The notes beneath the pieces were generated by a model that had not been told where the DNA came from, made no database searches, and saw only the letters and a program-made list of their open reading frames with translations. From Datisca glomerata (lineage: Eukaryota; Streptophyta; Magnoliopsida; Cucurbitales; Datiscaceae), in the NCBI GenBank assembly GCA_003255025.1, contig QANY01003970.1:372001-436000 (forward strand): 64,000 bases of DNA, read 5' to 3'. Positions 52,842 to 64,000 of this stretch are shown one piece after another; positions within the stretch are counted from its first letter, which is position 1, and every line of letters starts with the position of its first letter. The position numbers were made by a program, and so were the translations under genes.

Positions 52842-55406
52842 TTAAAAAAAGGAAGCTAAAAAGACAGAACAAAAGGAAATACAGGAAAACATGAAGGAGG
52901 CTGAAGGAGCCATCATGTCCTCTTCAACTATAGCTTTTGCGATGGTGTTTCCCATAGCCCCAACAGGATCAGCATGGGTCATGGGCTCAAGAGCGTTGAT
53001 CGTGATATCTTTAGTAGAAGTACTCATATCATCTTTGGCAGAAGAGACATCAACAAGCGACATCTTGGGGGGAAGGTTCTCTGGCCCATCTTTATAGCCT
53101 AAGCTATACACCATTTGCTCGGTTTGGTCGAATAAAGCTTGAAACTTTTCCCTCTCCTTTTCCTCTACGAGATCGGGCTAGCTCAGATGCTGCCAAAGAG
53201 TCCTCCGTAGTCTTCAGAGAATCATCCACTTTCTGACGCTCCTCCTCTACCATGGTCACGTCCTGGGCCAACTTCTCCATGATCCCTTGAAGATCAGCCT
53301 CACTCCTCCCCATATACTCATTCTCAACTCTCAGGCGATCGAGGACACCGTGGCACTCAGTAATTTCCTTCATCATCGTGAACATAGTAAGTTCACAAGA
53401 AAGATAATGCTCTTGAAGAGCGTTGTGGTGGACAACAACCTAAAAAGAAAAGACATATGAAAAGTTAAGTAAAAATTAGCAAGTAAACAGAATATTAAAA
53501 TAAAACAATGAAGGAATGGAAGTCATACCCTCATCAGGTCGTGGTTCAGTGAAGAGAATGTTGCCCGCACTAACATCGGGGATCGCAGCTGCATCAGTTT
53601 CAAACTGAATTCCCAAGAGCATGATATGAGCGGATCGAGGGTCATTCAGGAAACTAAGATCAGCAGGAACGAGGGGAGCATTGGAATACCTTATCCACTT
53701 CCAAAGGGAAATCTCTTCAGTCATCCCTTGAGGATTAGAAGCAGAAGCAAGAATTGGCTCCTGTTGCATCGAAGGTGGGGGAGGAGCTGGAAGGGTAGTC
53801 GCCGAGCGCTCTGAAGAACCCTCACCCTCAATACGGGGAATATGAGAAGATGGCGAGGCGGGTGCGACTTGGGAGGAACTGGAAGTGTCCGTTCTCGAAC
53901 AGACATTCCTCGCACGGTTGATATCGCCGAACATATTACTATGGAGATGCTTCACCATTTTGGCACTCTTGGTAGTCCTTTGAAATATGCCATATACCCG
54001 TTCATCTTCCCCTAAATCAGAAGATCTAGAAGAACTCAAAGCGGAATCGTTAGAAACAGAACAGAAAGAGTGGATGGGGATGCCTCTTGAAGGTTCGAGA
54101 GAAGATGGTTGAGCAGATATTGAGGCAACGAGAACTATAGTTGGGACGAGGGCAACATTAACCTCTATCCTCGAGTTAAGAAGCTCATATTACTTCTGAT
54201 CCGGGCAATGGTTAGTGGCAGTCGTCCTTTCCTTGGATGCCTTCGATAAGTACGATCTTTTGTTTTTCTTGTAATATGCAAAAAGAAGAAATTCATTAGT
54301 AAGTAAACCAAAAGAAATTAAAGAAATACTCAGGAACTGGAGCTCCTGCAACTTACTGAAAATTGCTCAATTTTTGAAAATTATCCAGCGACCATCACCA
54401 CCACAGTCCCCACTAACCAAAATAATATCTCATTTCCAACCTTTGTCTCCCTTCAGGATATCGATTATCAACTGTCCACTCTATTCGGACGGGCGGGGAG
54501 CAAGGTAGTATTACTCGTCTTAGCATTTAATTATATAACAATATCAGAGCTCGTCTATTCCTAAGCCTAAATTATATCTCCTATTCATGGTCTCGAAGTC
54601 GATAAGAACCATATAAGAACTTGGAGTAAACTGGGACGAGGCAAGGCTAAAAGTGTAAAAGAAGTCCTGCAAAAATGGAGAAAAATGGAATTTGAGGCCT
54701 AAATCTATGTACATCAGACTTAGAGAAATTTGGTAGGGGGATTTAAATTATATCTCCTATTCATGGTCTCGAAGTCGAGAAGAACCTTATAAGAACTTGG
54801 AGTAAACTGGGACAGCGAAAGGCTAAAAGTATAAAAGAATTCCTGTAAAAATGGAGAAAAAGAGAGTTTGAGGCCTAAAGCTATGTACATCGAACTTAGA
54901 AAAATTTGGTATGGGGCTCTACATGGGACTCCCGTAGCCTTGCTCTCTCCTAGGGCACATACAACGTCGGAGGGAAAGGCGTCTCGGTAATGGTCCATAA
55001 ATTGAGCGAATTCACTCGGATACCTAACTAAGGGGACGATGGGCTTAAACTCAGTATTTTCTTCTGTGGCACTCAGAAACACATAAAATAGAAGAAACAA
55101 AGAGAAGGAATGAGTTTAGAAGAACTTACAAAGAACGAGGTTTGAAAGTAAGGAAGGAACGAGATGGAAGGAACCTTAAATAAACCACAGACGCGAAAGA
55201 AGAATGGGAAATGCTTCATAAATCTTGAAACGGGTAAACGAAGGGACATTTTGTAGGTACTTGATGGCAGGGAGGTGGACTGACAGCATGATGGGACAAA
55301 CCGTCGTTGGAACTGACGAATGAAAGGATGATAGCTGGAAAGGAAATGAGGTGTGTCTTGTCAAATTAAAGATTTGAAATTTGTGCCGCAGATTCCTGAT
55401 GAACAA
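52842..55406 (-). pseudogene. Antisense extra gene in gypsy element (Transposase_28-like)
   Basis: Read on the minus strand, 55100-54720 holds the 'putative gypsy type transposon' pattern (Pfam PF04195-like): a Val-Pro-x4-Pro-Tyr start, ALGLKLSFSPFLQEFF, then LSQFTPSSYKVLLDF. Downstream on that strand, 54039-53529 encodes a Ser/Pro-rich linker (SSSSQVAPASPSSHIPRI; WKWIRYSNAPLVPADLSFL). An apparent intron follows (donor GTATGA at 53528, acceptor TTTTTAG at 53440). A coiled-coil-like exon 53439-53104 (Glu/Lys rich: EKLAQDVTMVEEERQKV) comes next, with a further frame at 53114-52842. The parts are open over long stretches although pol is full of stops. Function unknown; such extra genes are known from some Tat elements. 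Confidence 0.6.
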
Positions 55407-55697
55407 ACATTAAAAATGGGAAGATGTATCGGCTAAAAGGAATAATGGGTGATAAATGACAAGTGAAAAATCTGGGAAGTCGTGTGTATATTTTCAAGGA
55501 GCACGTCAGTGATAACGAAAAATGAAGTGACAGACAAAGCATTACACACGTTTCTTACCTATTTCATTAATATATTGTTATCCTTATACATTATTCATGT
55601 TTGCAAATTTCAAAAAATACCAAAAAGAAAGAGATCCAATCAATTAAACCTCTTAGCTACAGAGGAAACACACATGAACATTGAAGTACCATCATTA

Positions 55698-57517
55698 TGT
55701 TGGAGTTATATCCATAAAGTAGGGTGTAATAACTATTTATGATTATTTAGTTATTTCCCTAACATTTTTTTATTACTGAATTTAATGAATAAATGAAAGT
55801 TTTTCTTTAATTAAAGTGTGTTTATAATTTACTCAAGTCTTGGAACTATTATCAACATAAGAAGGGTAAAGACAGATGAGTCTTCCAGATAAACTCTTAG
55901 AATCGACTGGACAATCGAGTCCTATTACGACTGTTAGGTTGAACCAAAGGATGCCGGTCTTGGGGCATGGGAGTGGAGACTCTAACGGTTGACCTAGACA
56001 TGTTATGTAACATGTTGAATAGACCGTTAACAAATTAGTTTAGAGAAAAGTCATTTATCTAGCTCTAAATCTAATTGTTACACCTTAAGGGTATTTTCGT
56101 GATTTCTTTGATATGCCAAAGAAGTGAGTTCGAATTGCTGGACAATACCTTAATTGTTGGGATCGTGATTCAAATATGTTGGAGTTGTGTGATTCACAAA
56201 TATGGAATTCGTAGTGAGATTGTAATACCAATAATATCACCTTATGCTTTATTGATGAGTGTATGAATAAATAAACTAAGCCTGGTACTCGATGACATGA
56301 GTCATTGAATAAGACATTATGAAGTGTACGAGACACTTCACTGATATGTCTTTCTCATTCACAGTTAATAAATGAGTTAAGGAAATAATAACTAAAAGGG
56401 TAAAATAGTAATTTTACATCCCCGGCTCTTGTTACTGATACTCACGAAGGGTAACATCATAAAATACTCTGTGGATCGTGAAATAAAATGTTTATTTGCA
56501 CAATATAAAATGTAGCGCGCGTGAATTAAGAGTTGATTCGGCATCTGACTTATAGTGGAGTAGTACGATGTCAAGATTAAATAAGTCGAGAATTTATGGA
56601 GATAAATTAGTCGATATTTTAATCCCATAGCTTTATTCATGTAGGTACATTCAATCTCTAGAGTAGCTCATAAGGATATGAATGAGAAACAATATCAGTT
56701 GGACCAAAAGCATGTTTTGGATCAATGTATACTTCCCGGAGCCATATGTGATGGGTGCCATCACTAAATTAGTGAAGAGTAAAATTAATGTTCAAATTAA
56801 TTAATTTTTTATTTTCAAATTATTAGATAATTAGTAAATAAAAAATTAATTAATTAATTGATAGATATTAATTTAATTTATCAATTTAGATTGATGAATT
56901 TGAACACAGTATTGACTCTAGGGAGGTGTAAAAATCACAGATAGCAGTGCGTAGGGAGGAGATTTTCGGCAATTTAACATATATGAGTATATGTGTAAAT
57001 CTTTTCATTAGTATATAAGGGATGGAATTCGGGTTGCATCACTAAGATGTATGGACATAACCCTAACGACATTGTGTGATTACACAGAGCAAGAAAATAG
57101 TTTATCTCTCCCCTCCTCCCATGTTGCCACCGAACCTATAGAGAAAGAAGAAGAAAAATTGTATTTTTTCTTCCTCAATTATTTAGAGAGCCACACTCTA
57201 TTCCTAGCAATATACTTGTGAGATATACTCTTAAATCCTACGAGTGGTTGTTGGTGTGAAGATTATTTGAAGTCCTGCAAAAAATGAAGAACACTAGACG
57301 ATTAATTAGATTCCATCAAATCAGAATTTCTCCGTTACAAAAAAATAATATGAAATTGTTTCTATCTCTTCTTGATACGTTTATATAAATATATATGATC
57401 GTTGTATTATTTTATATTTAATATGATTAAATATTTATTTTTGAAAAATTTTTATATTCCATCCACGAATCGTGGTTCATTAAATTTTCATCAAATTTTT
57501 TAAAATCTGATCCAACA
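55698..57517 (-). mobile_element. Solo LTR nested in the gypsy element
   Basis: 1820 bp with TGTTGGA at one end and TCCAACA at the other, flanked exactly by the 5-bp duplication CATTA (55693-55697 and 57518-57522). No internal coding sequence is present, so it is a solo LTR left after recombination. Orientation is taken from its relation to 2638-3746. It contains TATA-like and long AT-rich tracts. It sits between the antisense gene and the gypsy 3' LTR, so it inserted after the gypsy element. Confidence 0.88.
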
Positions 57518-57556
57518 CATTACACCACAACGAAATAAATTTCGTTGAGTGTAATG
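57518..57556. repeat. Palindrome next to solo LTR
   Basis: CATTACAC and GTGTAATG enclose ACGAAAT-AA-ATTTCGT, giving a hairpin of 8+7 base pairs with a small internal loop. The first five bases are the right CATTA duplication, so the original palindrome was the insertion site. Confidence 0.8.
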
Positions 57557-57564
57557 AGAGCAAA

Positions 57565-57947
57565 TGAATAGGTATAGAATTCTCGTCAAGCCATGTGTAC
57601 ATAAGGGAACCAATTAGAAGAGAATGTGAAGACTGCTATCGTGGCCGAACAGAAAAAGGTAAATCAAGACCGTAGGCTTGATCCGACGGTTAGAGTTAAT
57701 TTAGTAGTTATAGCTAATGTACATAATTCTAGGGGAATATTCGGGGCATACCTCCATGAATTTAGTGATAATTCTATTCTTAGAGATATTTAATTAGATT
57801 ATATAAATCACAAAAGATCAATAAATAAAGGCCGATTGTAAACATATTAATTTAATACAAATCTAGCAAAAATCGTTCATACTACCGTTATTATCTTTCT
57901 CTTCTCGATTTTCTCATTCTGTTTTAGTGTGAAAAAAATCCTTTACA
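57565..57947 (+). repeat. 3' LTR of gypsy element
   Basis: 383 bp, TG...CA ends, followed by AAAAG. A purine-rich GAGAGCAAA precedes it and may be the polypurine tract remnant. Confidence 0.9.
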
Positions 57948-58150
57948 AAAAGAATAAAATCAATATATATTTGTTTCGCCAATGACGAAATTATCCTAGT
58001 CCGAACTTTGGTTAAATCTTTAACTTAGTTCATATTATAGTTTGTATTTTATTTTCTACTAGATTCATCTGGTGTACCAATATAATATATTAACATATTT
58101 TAATTAAATACTTCATATTTACATGTACCTATGTATCTTAAATTAACTAA

Positions 58151-59191
58151 GGGTCTTTTTAGTTCGCGTAATCTATAATGATCAACATAATTCAATTACT
58201 GATAATTCAATTACTTGTAAAATATGATTGTCATGTTTGGTTATGCATGATAATCTATGATGTGATGAGTGATAATTAATGATTGTTATGTTTGATATAA
58301 GTTATTTTTTGTTGTAAATTTGTGTAAATAGCAGGAAGTTACTTTTGACCCTTTTAATTATATATTATCTAAAAAACTATTTTGACGTGCAATTTTAACA
58401 GTAATTTTTTAAAATTAATCTTAATTATTATTTAAATAAATGAATAACGCTGAACTAAATTTACAAAATATTCTTGATCAAATTAATAAAATAAAAGATA
58501 TAATAAAAATATTTTACCTGAATGTTCTTACGTTAATTTTATTTTTTATTAATATTTAAATAAATTCATATTGTCAGACTAAACTTTAATAAATTCAATT
58601 TTAGTTAAATTAATAAAATTAATGTTTATTACTATTTTAATTAACAATAAAAAATAAATTTTAATTAATATTTAAATAAGTTAATAATGCTAGACTTAAT
58701 TTTAAAAAAATAATTGTAATTAACTTAATAAAACAAGAGGTATAATAAATAATATTTTCATGTGAAATTTTAACATTAATTTTTATTAATATTTAAATAA
58801 ATTAATAATGTGGCATGCCCCTCTGCAGCTAGGTCCGGGAATGGTGCCTGGCGAGGGCATCTCTATGCCCCGCTGCTCTGCTGCGGCCGGCTGCTAAACT
58901 AAACATTAATAAAATTAATTTTAATTAAATTAATAAAATGAGGGAGAAAGTGCGAGAAAAATATATTTCGAAGAGGATAGGAAAGTAATTTTGTTTTATA
59001 TTAGAATTGCAATGACATTGTAAATTAGGATTGCATGCATTTTATTCTACAATTCAATTGCCTTAAATGATTGTAAATTAGGATTGTATGTTAATTAAGA
59101 TTGCAGCCTTATTTAAGGATTACTTAAAACAAAATATCATAATTCAATTACAAAAGGATTAAAAAAAAGATAGTGCAAAATAAACGGGACC
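58151..59191. mobile_element. PIF/Harbinger-like MITE with internal AT-rich repeats
   Basis: TAA flanks both sides (58148-58150 and 59192-59194). The ends are GGGTCTTTTTAGTTCGCG and (reverse complement) GGTCCCGTTTATTTTGCAC, resembling Tourist-type ends (GGGTCTGTTTGGTTCG). The inside is very AT-rich with about four degenerate 110-130-bp tandem units built on TTAATATTTAAATAAATTAAT. No transposase. The ends match only moderately, so confidence is limited. Confidence 0.55.
58811..58893. other. 83-bp GC-rich island inserted in AT-rich repeat
   Basis: Compared with neighbouring units, where AATAATG is followed by CTAGACTTAA, this unit has 83 bases between AATAATG and CTAAACTAAAC. The insert is strongly GC-rich (TGGCATGCCCCTCTGCAGC..., ...GCTGCGGCCGGCTG). 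Nothing in it was recognised. Confidence 0.75.
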
Positions 59192-59800
59192 TAAATGAAG
59201 TTTTTGATAAATGTATTAGCAATGACACAATGTGGTTTGGGGGGTTTTATGATTAGAAAACGATTCATGTGGATAAAATTAAGGACTACTCAATTATTTC
59301 AATGACAAAAGGGACTTACTTTTCTTAGAATTACGCCTGATAGAAAACAAAATAAAAGATAATACATGTACACCCGTACACTACACATTACACTAACATA
59401 AAAATATAAAAAATCATAAGAGAGATATTTGTAATAGGTATATTTACAAAAATATTACAATAGGAGCCAATAAATAACCTCAAATATTTAGGGTTATAAA
59501 TAAATAATTCATAATTAAGCATATTAACCCAAAATAATACCTTCTTACCGAACTCACGTTGCTATTATATTATATATAAAAGTATACAATTTAAAAAGAA
59601 CAAAATGTATTGTGATTTTACGATGATAAGTTTGTAATTAAGTAGGTATTTATTGGTTTTTGTTTAAGTTATCTTTAAGTTTTTCAATGCAATAGGTTTC
59701 AAAATATTGGAGTAGAGAATGGGAAAGAGAGTGAAGAAAAGAGTGATCTTATCACTCCTCCCTTAAAAAAAGCATATTTATCAAATTTGGAGATTCAGAT

Positions 59801-60091
59801 TAGGAGTGTTCACGGTTCAGTTCGATGCTAAAACCGAATTGAATTATTCATGCTAAAAGAATCGAATAGAACCGAACCATAAGTTTCAGTTCAGTATTAT
59901 TAATTAAAAATAAGTTTTTAAATGATATTATTGGAAAACATAATATAGCATTAAAGTTTTGTTTCGGTTTAGTTCGGCTCATAAACCATCAAAATTTTGA
60001 ACAAATCTGAACTGAACGCATATAAAGAACCGACTAAATCGATCATTTTTTGTTTGGTTCGGTCGATTCAGGATAATTTTGAACACCCCTA
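59801..60091. mobile_element. hAT-type MITE
   Basis: About 291 bp with 12-base inverted ends TAGGAGTGTTCA and TGAACACCCCTA (11 of 12 match) and the direct repeat ATTCAGAT(T) on both sides (59793 and 60092). An 8-bp duplication with TAGGGGTG-like ends is characteristic of hAT MITEs. Subterminal CGGTTC-rich text (GTTCAGTTCG; GGTTCGGTCG) also pairs. Confidence 0.8.
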
Positions 60092-62379
60092 ATTCAGATT
60101 AGGATCGAGGATTTTATTTGGTTCTTATTAACTTCCAGACTTCAAGATTTGGATTCAGATGTTTGGGTTTACTAACTTATGAAAGTGTCAATAACTTAAG
60201 TTTGTGTTTCTTATTCAAGATTTGCAGTCACCGTCTCTTTTACATAAATTTATTTCATCACATGTATTCAAGATGTTGAGTAATTGACTCTTAGCACATG
60301 GCACATTTTTCGTTATCACAGATGTAGCATTCTAATCAACATGAACCATTGAATTTTGTAATGATGAACATGAGTTTTAATTATCTAAAACATGAGTTAT
60401 AAAAAGGGTAAAATGTCATCTATACCATATACGCTTTTTCATTGGCCATTTACATCCAACACATTTGTTTTTAGTCAATTATATCCTACACCCTTGGGAT
60501 TAGTCAAATGCACCCTCCAAACTTGATCACCATCAAATTGATAACGACGTATGGTGAATGCACCTATTGGAGAGAACAACTACAACTAATTTTTTAGCCC
60601 AAAAATAATTGTTAATAAACAGAATTACAAGAAAAGTTTATTATTGCTGGTACAAGAGAGATGACACTATTCATCAAAAGAGATCATTGTTGTTACAAAA
60701 GGATTTGAATTCAGATGTTTATATTTACTAATAACTTATGGATTCAAGATTTAGATTTAGTTACAATAACTTATGTTTGTGTTCACTAACTTTGCATGTT
60801 TATTATTTGGGGCAGTTTGTTTTTTACTTTCCGCGTGATAAAGTTCGTGATAAACTTATTTTTCAGTATTTTCTCATGTTTGATACAAGTACTCTTATTT
60901 GACATGGTAAAGTTATTTAGCCTTGTAAAATAATAATCTTACATTACTTTCCCTACCACTTTCCCACAAAAATTCACTTTAGCAAATAGTTTTCCCATCT
61001 TACAACAAATCTATACATTTTTCAAAAATACTTTTACTTTTCCAAATTCTCATAAAATATCATTAGTTGTTTCAATTATTCCTACTTGATTTTGATATTT
61101 TATTTTCTTCAAGACCAAAGTCTTACAAAAGTGTCGTAAAATATTTCGATCCTAGTGGAACCGAAATGGTCATGATACCAATTTTTGAGTTTTTTTGTCC
61201 CTTCCGACCCGTCCGTCAACTTGTCTCGGGTCGTCTCATAAGATTAAGATATGCACGTTAATTGAAATGAATGAAATAAAATATTAAGTTTGAATTAAGG
61301 ATAGATAAACTCTTCATATATACAAAATATAAAATCTAAATGATTAGAATACATGTTAATAATATCAACTATTTTTTTAAATTAAAATTAGTTTCTTCCC
61401 TAAAATAAATATTATTCATGAACTATTAATATTTAAAAAATACTAAATTTATAAAGGAAAACAAAACTAGATTATTTGTCACGTCTCATTTTTTGTATGG
61501 ATGATCAGACCCGTGGGATGAAACCACGAATGAGGGGTGCTCATCAATCATATATATTTAGTTTTAGATTATATTTAACCAAAATATTAAAAAATTACAT
61601 CATTGTTTTGTTTTGTTCTTGTCGGAGCGGAAGGATATTGATAACCATGGTATACATATTTATTGAGGAAAAGTACATGTAATGAGAAATTATTATGTAT
61701 TATTTAATGTGTTAATATAAATGATGGTTATTTATATCAGATTTATTTTTATATATAAAAGAGGAAAATTGTATGATAATTAATTTGTGATATCAAAAAA
61801 AATTTAATCAAACACGTTATCAATTATTATGATTTTTTAGTAGTTACAAATAGAGAATCTGTATACAACTTTGCTATATAATTTTGAACAATTTGTCATT
61901 GAATTTATTTATGCGGTGTAAGTAAAAAACTTATTTTAGTTTTTGACGTAGTAAGAGGAAAATATTTGATAAAAATAGTTAATCAATTAGTGCGTAAAAT
62001 AACGTGTGTGTATATATATATATAAGACATAATGTGTATTTAGAATCTACAAATAATTATTGACAACAAATTAAAAGTTGATAAAAAAGAAACTATAAAT
62101 AGTAAATAATGTTGTTACTTAATATAATTTGTATAACTTTTCCAACAACTTTATCAAACTTTCTTATACAACTTTACTCAAGTATCATACATACCAAACA
62201 AGAAAATGATAATTTTCAATAACAATTTTCACTTGACCATGCGTTACCAAATATGATAATCTTAATATCTTATCATCTAATTTTACAACTTAAATTTTTT
62301 CAACAACTTAATTTTTCCAACTTTCTTACTTAACGAGTGTCAAACGGCCCCTTAAGGATTGTGGTCATTGCCTCTTAAA
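60092..62379. other. AT-rich region, possible large foldback element 60809-62351
   Basis: No gene was recognised. GGGGCAGTTTG at 60809 and CAAACGGCCCC ending at 62351 form an inverted pair in the style of plant MITE/hAT ends, enclosing 1.5 kb with no transposase. The target duplication is not clear, so this is tentative. Elsewhere the stretch is AT-rich, with a TA microsatellite near 62011-62024. Confidence 0.35.
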
Positions 62380-62690
62380 TTAAGATAAATTTACTTCCTC
62401 AGAGGTGCTCAAGATATTGCGTAACTGCTTGCCAAGATTTGATGGAATTTCTTTTTCTGCAGATGTAGTATTCCAATTGACAGAAATCAACGAACATAAA
62501 CATATATTGTAATCGCATAAAACCACAAATATGTGGTGATTTTTTAAAAGGAAGCTTCTATGTTTCGAACAATGAATGAGAGAGGGAGGGAGTTTTTCTA
62601 CCAATCTTCTTATAGAAGGCACAAACCACGTCTGTAGGGCAATTTCGGTGCCATTCAAACTTTCCAGGCAATCTTCTGTAATGGAAAGAA
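62380..62690 (-). other. Possible exon-like fragment, unrecognised
   Basis: The minus strand has an acceptor-like TTTCCATTACAG at about 62680 followed by open coding-like sequence. A second acceptor-like ACATCTGCAG lies near 62462 before EIPSNLGKQLRNILSTSEE. It may be a captured or decayed gene fragment. No family was identified. Confidence 0.25.
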
Positions 62691-62929
62691 GAAGAACAAA
62701 GAGAAATAATTTATGGAGTAGAGTGGTGCAATTTTTTCTAAACTAATAACCCGAGAATAATTTCAGGTATCGTGATGAGTCAACCAGACGACAACGGGAA
62801 TGCTCGTGTTTGGTCCGTTAAGTAGATTCTTTATCATGGACAAATTACTTTACCTTTTTATTAATTAATTACAGTTCTAATTAACTTGTAGCACAATGTA
62901 TTTAACTGTTCAAACTAACACAATTTAAT

Positions 62930-63125
62930 TTTTAGATGATAGTCACATCTTTGATACAATGACAGTTCTCTAAAATATGTCAAAGAAAAATAGTATAGGG
63001 TGGGGTAATTCGGGTAAGATGACAGCTCAAAAATTATCCGTCATCAATGTGTTCTCTACTATGACAGTTAATTTTTAAGCTGTCAATATAACTTCTTATT
63101 ATGACAATGAAAAAACATGCCATTG
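62930..63125. repeat. Cluster of ATGACAG/CTGTCAT short inverted motifs
   Basis: ATGACAG- or TGACAG-like motifs recur: CAATGACAGTTC with ATATGTCAAAG, GATGACAGCTC with ATCCGTCATC, CTATGACAGTTAAT with TTAAGCTGTCAATAT, and TTATGACAATG with CATGCCATTG. Each pair can form a small hairpin. Subterminal repeats of CACTA elements look like this, but no CACTA ends were found. Confidence 0.5.
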
Positions 63126-63244
63126 TTTTATGGTGCAAAAAAATTGTCTATTTACCTCAAAGTTCATTTTATTTACAAAAATAGTAACTATATAATCAAT
63201 CTAAACCTAATTTTACTTTACTTTGTCATTTTTCTTCTCATTTT

Positions 63245-63818
63245 ACAGAGCGGCGCGACGACTGGCGATTTAGAGCTCCCTTTTCCTGACCGCTCGCAAG
63301 GCGACTTCATGCGGCTTTCAGGCGAGCTTCGACGGTGATCTTCCACAGCGAGCTTCCCCCGAAGCTCATGCAAGGTCTCTCGAAGCTTTATCTCTCAGCG
63401 CTCTCTCTCAAAGCTCTCTCTCTCTCTCTCTCTCATAGCCCTCTCGTCTCACCACAATCGTAGCTCAAGATTTCGATAAGCTTCTCTCTTCTGCTCTTTT
63501 GGGAGGCCTCTCTACTCTGCTCTCTCCCTCTTCCTCATGTGATTTAAGTAAGATCTCTCCCTCTTCTATTCTGTTCTATGAGCTTCAATGCTTGAGCCTA
63601 GGTTAGGGTAACTTTGACCTCTTTAGAGCTAAAGACAAGGAGATGGCAATGTGCAAATGGTGTACGATTTCAAAGTTGATTTGGGGATTAGGGTTTTTCC
63701 CCCTATGCGGTGCTTTCATTCTTTGCCCAAGTATTAATGTATCTGATTGGCTTTTTATGTGTTTCATTTTCCTCTTTTCTATAATCTTTTAATATGATTC
63801 ATTTCAGTTGAAGCTATT
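63245..63818 (+). other. GC/CT-rich segment, possible 5' leader of an unknown transcript
   Basis: The base composition changes abruptly at about 63245 to GC-rich text (GAGCGGCGCGACGACTGGCG), then CT-rich text with a CT microsatellite at 63414-63434. A possible donor (TTTAAGTAAGATC) is at about 63545. A 49-codon frame starts at 63643 (MAMCKWCTIS). It resembles a plant 5' UTR with a leader intron, or mobile-element DNA. No protein family was recognised. Confidence 0.3.
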
Positions 63819-64000
63819 TGTCACGCCCCGATCCCCGAGGGTTAAACATACGTGTAATTTTATAATTTTAAAATCTTCAATTTGAAACAAACCCTAATTT
63901 TGAGAAAATTCTCAAATTAAAAATTCTTAATTTACCCATAGTAGAAAAACCATGACCTTAAATAACGGAAGCATTAAACTTATCCATGATTGGAATCTTA
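63819..64000 (+). mobile_element. Partial LTR running off the window
   Basis: TGTCACGCCCCGATCCCCGA at 63819 is the typical start of many plant Ty3/gypsy LTRs. It is followed by ACGTGTAATTTTATAATTTT and ATAACGGAAGCATTAAAC, text often found in such LTRs. The remainder lies outside the window. Confidence 0.6.

Larger units (their letters stand above)
45783..57947 (+). mobile_element. Ty3/gypsy LTR retrotransposon, Tat-like, with nested solo LTR
   Basis: LTRs at 45783-46182 (TGAACATG...TTTTACA) and 57565-57947 (TGAATAGG...TTTACA) are roughly 85% alike with one indel of about 19 bp. AAAAG target duplications lie at 45778-45782 and 57948-57952. After the 5' LTR comes TTTTGGTGCTTTCATTG, the probable primer site. 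Internal order is gag, protease, RT, RNase H, integrase: the gypsy order. An 80-bp tandem array and an antisense gene lie between integrase and the 3' LTR, both typical of the Tat lineage. Numerous stops show it is long dead. Confidence 0.92.

Overview
This is nuclear DNA from a flowering plant, most likely a eudicot. It holds intron-rich genes with GT-AG splicing, a PPR gene with a telo-box promoter, plant-type FAR1/MULE transposase, and Ty1/copia, Ty3/gypsy, L1-like LINE, SINE, Helitron and MITE sequences. Two unknown bases inside a poly-C run at 31164-31165 mark an assembly weak point. The species cannot be named from sequence alone.

Only two genes look intact. The first is a 13-exon gene (4706-22588, +) for RNA polymerase III subunit RPC5. 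Its exons join in frame into about 698 codons, but the gene is stretched to nearly 18 kb: intron 8 holds a 4.9 kb copia element, intron 9 holds a 3.6 kb antisense LINE and a second LINE tail, and intron 10 holds a tRNA-derived SINE. The second is a single-exon PPR gene (27675-28934, +) of the type found in plant mitoribosomes. It has a telo-box promoter and starts about 115 bp from the end of a Mutator-like element.

Layout: 1-2640 holds a decayed antisense LINE. 2638-3746 is a broken LTR. 3747-4497 carries two oppositely oriented pieces that look like an old caulimovirid movement-protein gene, forming a large inverted repeat just upstream of RPC5. 4706-22588 is RPC5. 25019-27550 is a MULE-like element with three 497-bp tandem repeats. 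27675-28934 is the PPR gene. About 30993-35995 is an old LTR element carrying a plant-mobile-domain gene, a C-rich minisatellite and an array of small hairpins. 36414-37096 is a Helitron-like element. 39060-44690 is a dead FAR1/MULE transposase gene whose last coding segment is amplified four times (period about 963 bp). 44690-45500 is a LINE ORF1 fragment. 45783-57947 is a 12.2 kb Ty3/gypsy element (Tat-like), bounded by AAAAG duplications, with an 80-bp satellite array, an antisense extra gene and a nested 1.8 kb solo LTR bounded by CATTA. 58151-60091 holds two MITE-like elements. From 63819 the LTR of another element runs off the window.

No operon-like cooperation exists here. The two housekeeping genes serve Pol III transcription and mitochondrial translation; most of the rest is nested mobile DNA of different ages. 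The most unusual items are the inverted-repeat viral fragment, the tandem amplification of a transposase 3' segment, the antisense gene plus satellite inside the gypsy element, the hairpin array, and a mimic of the last RPC5 splice acceptor.
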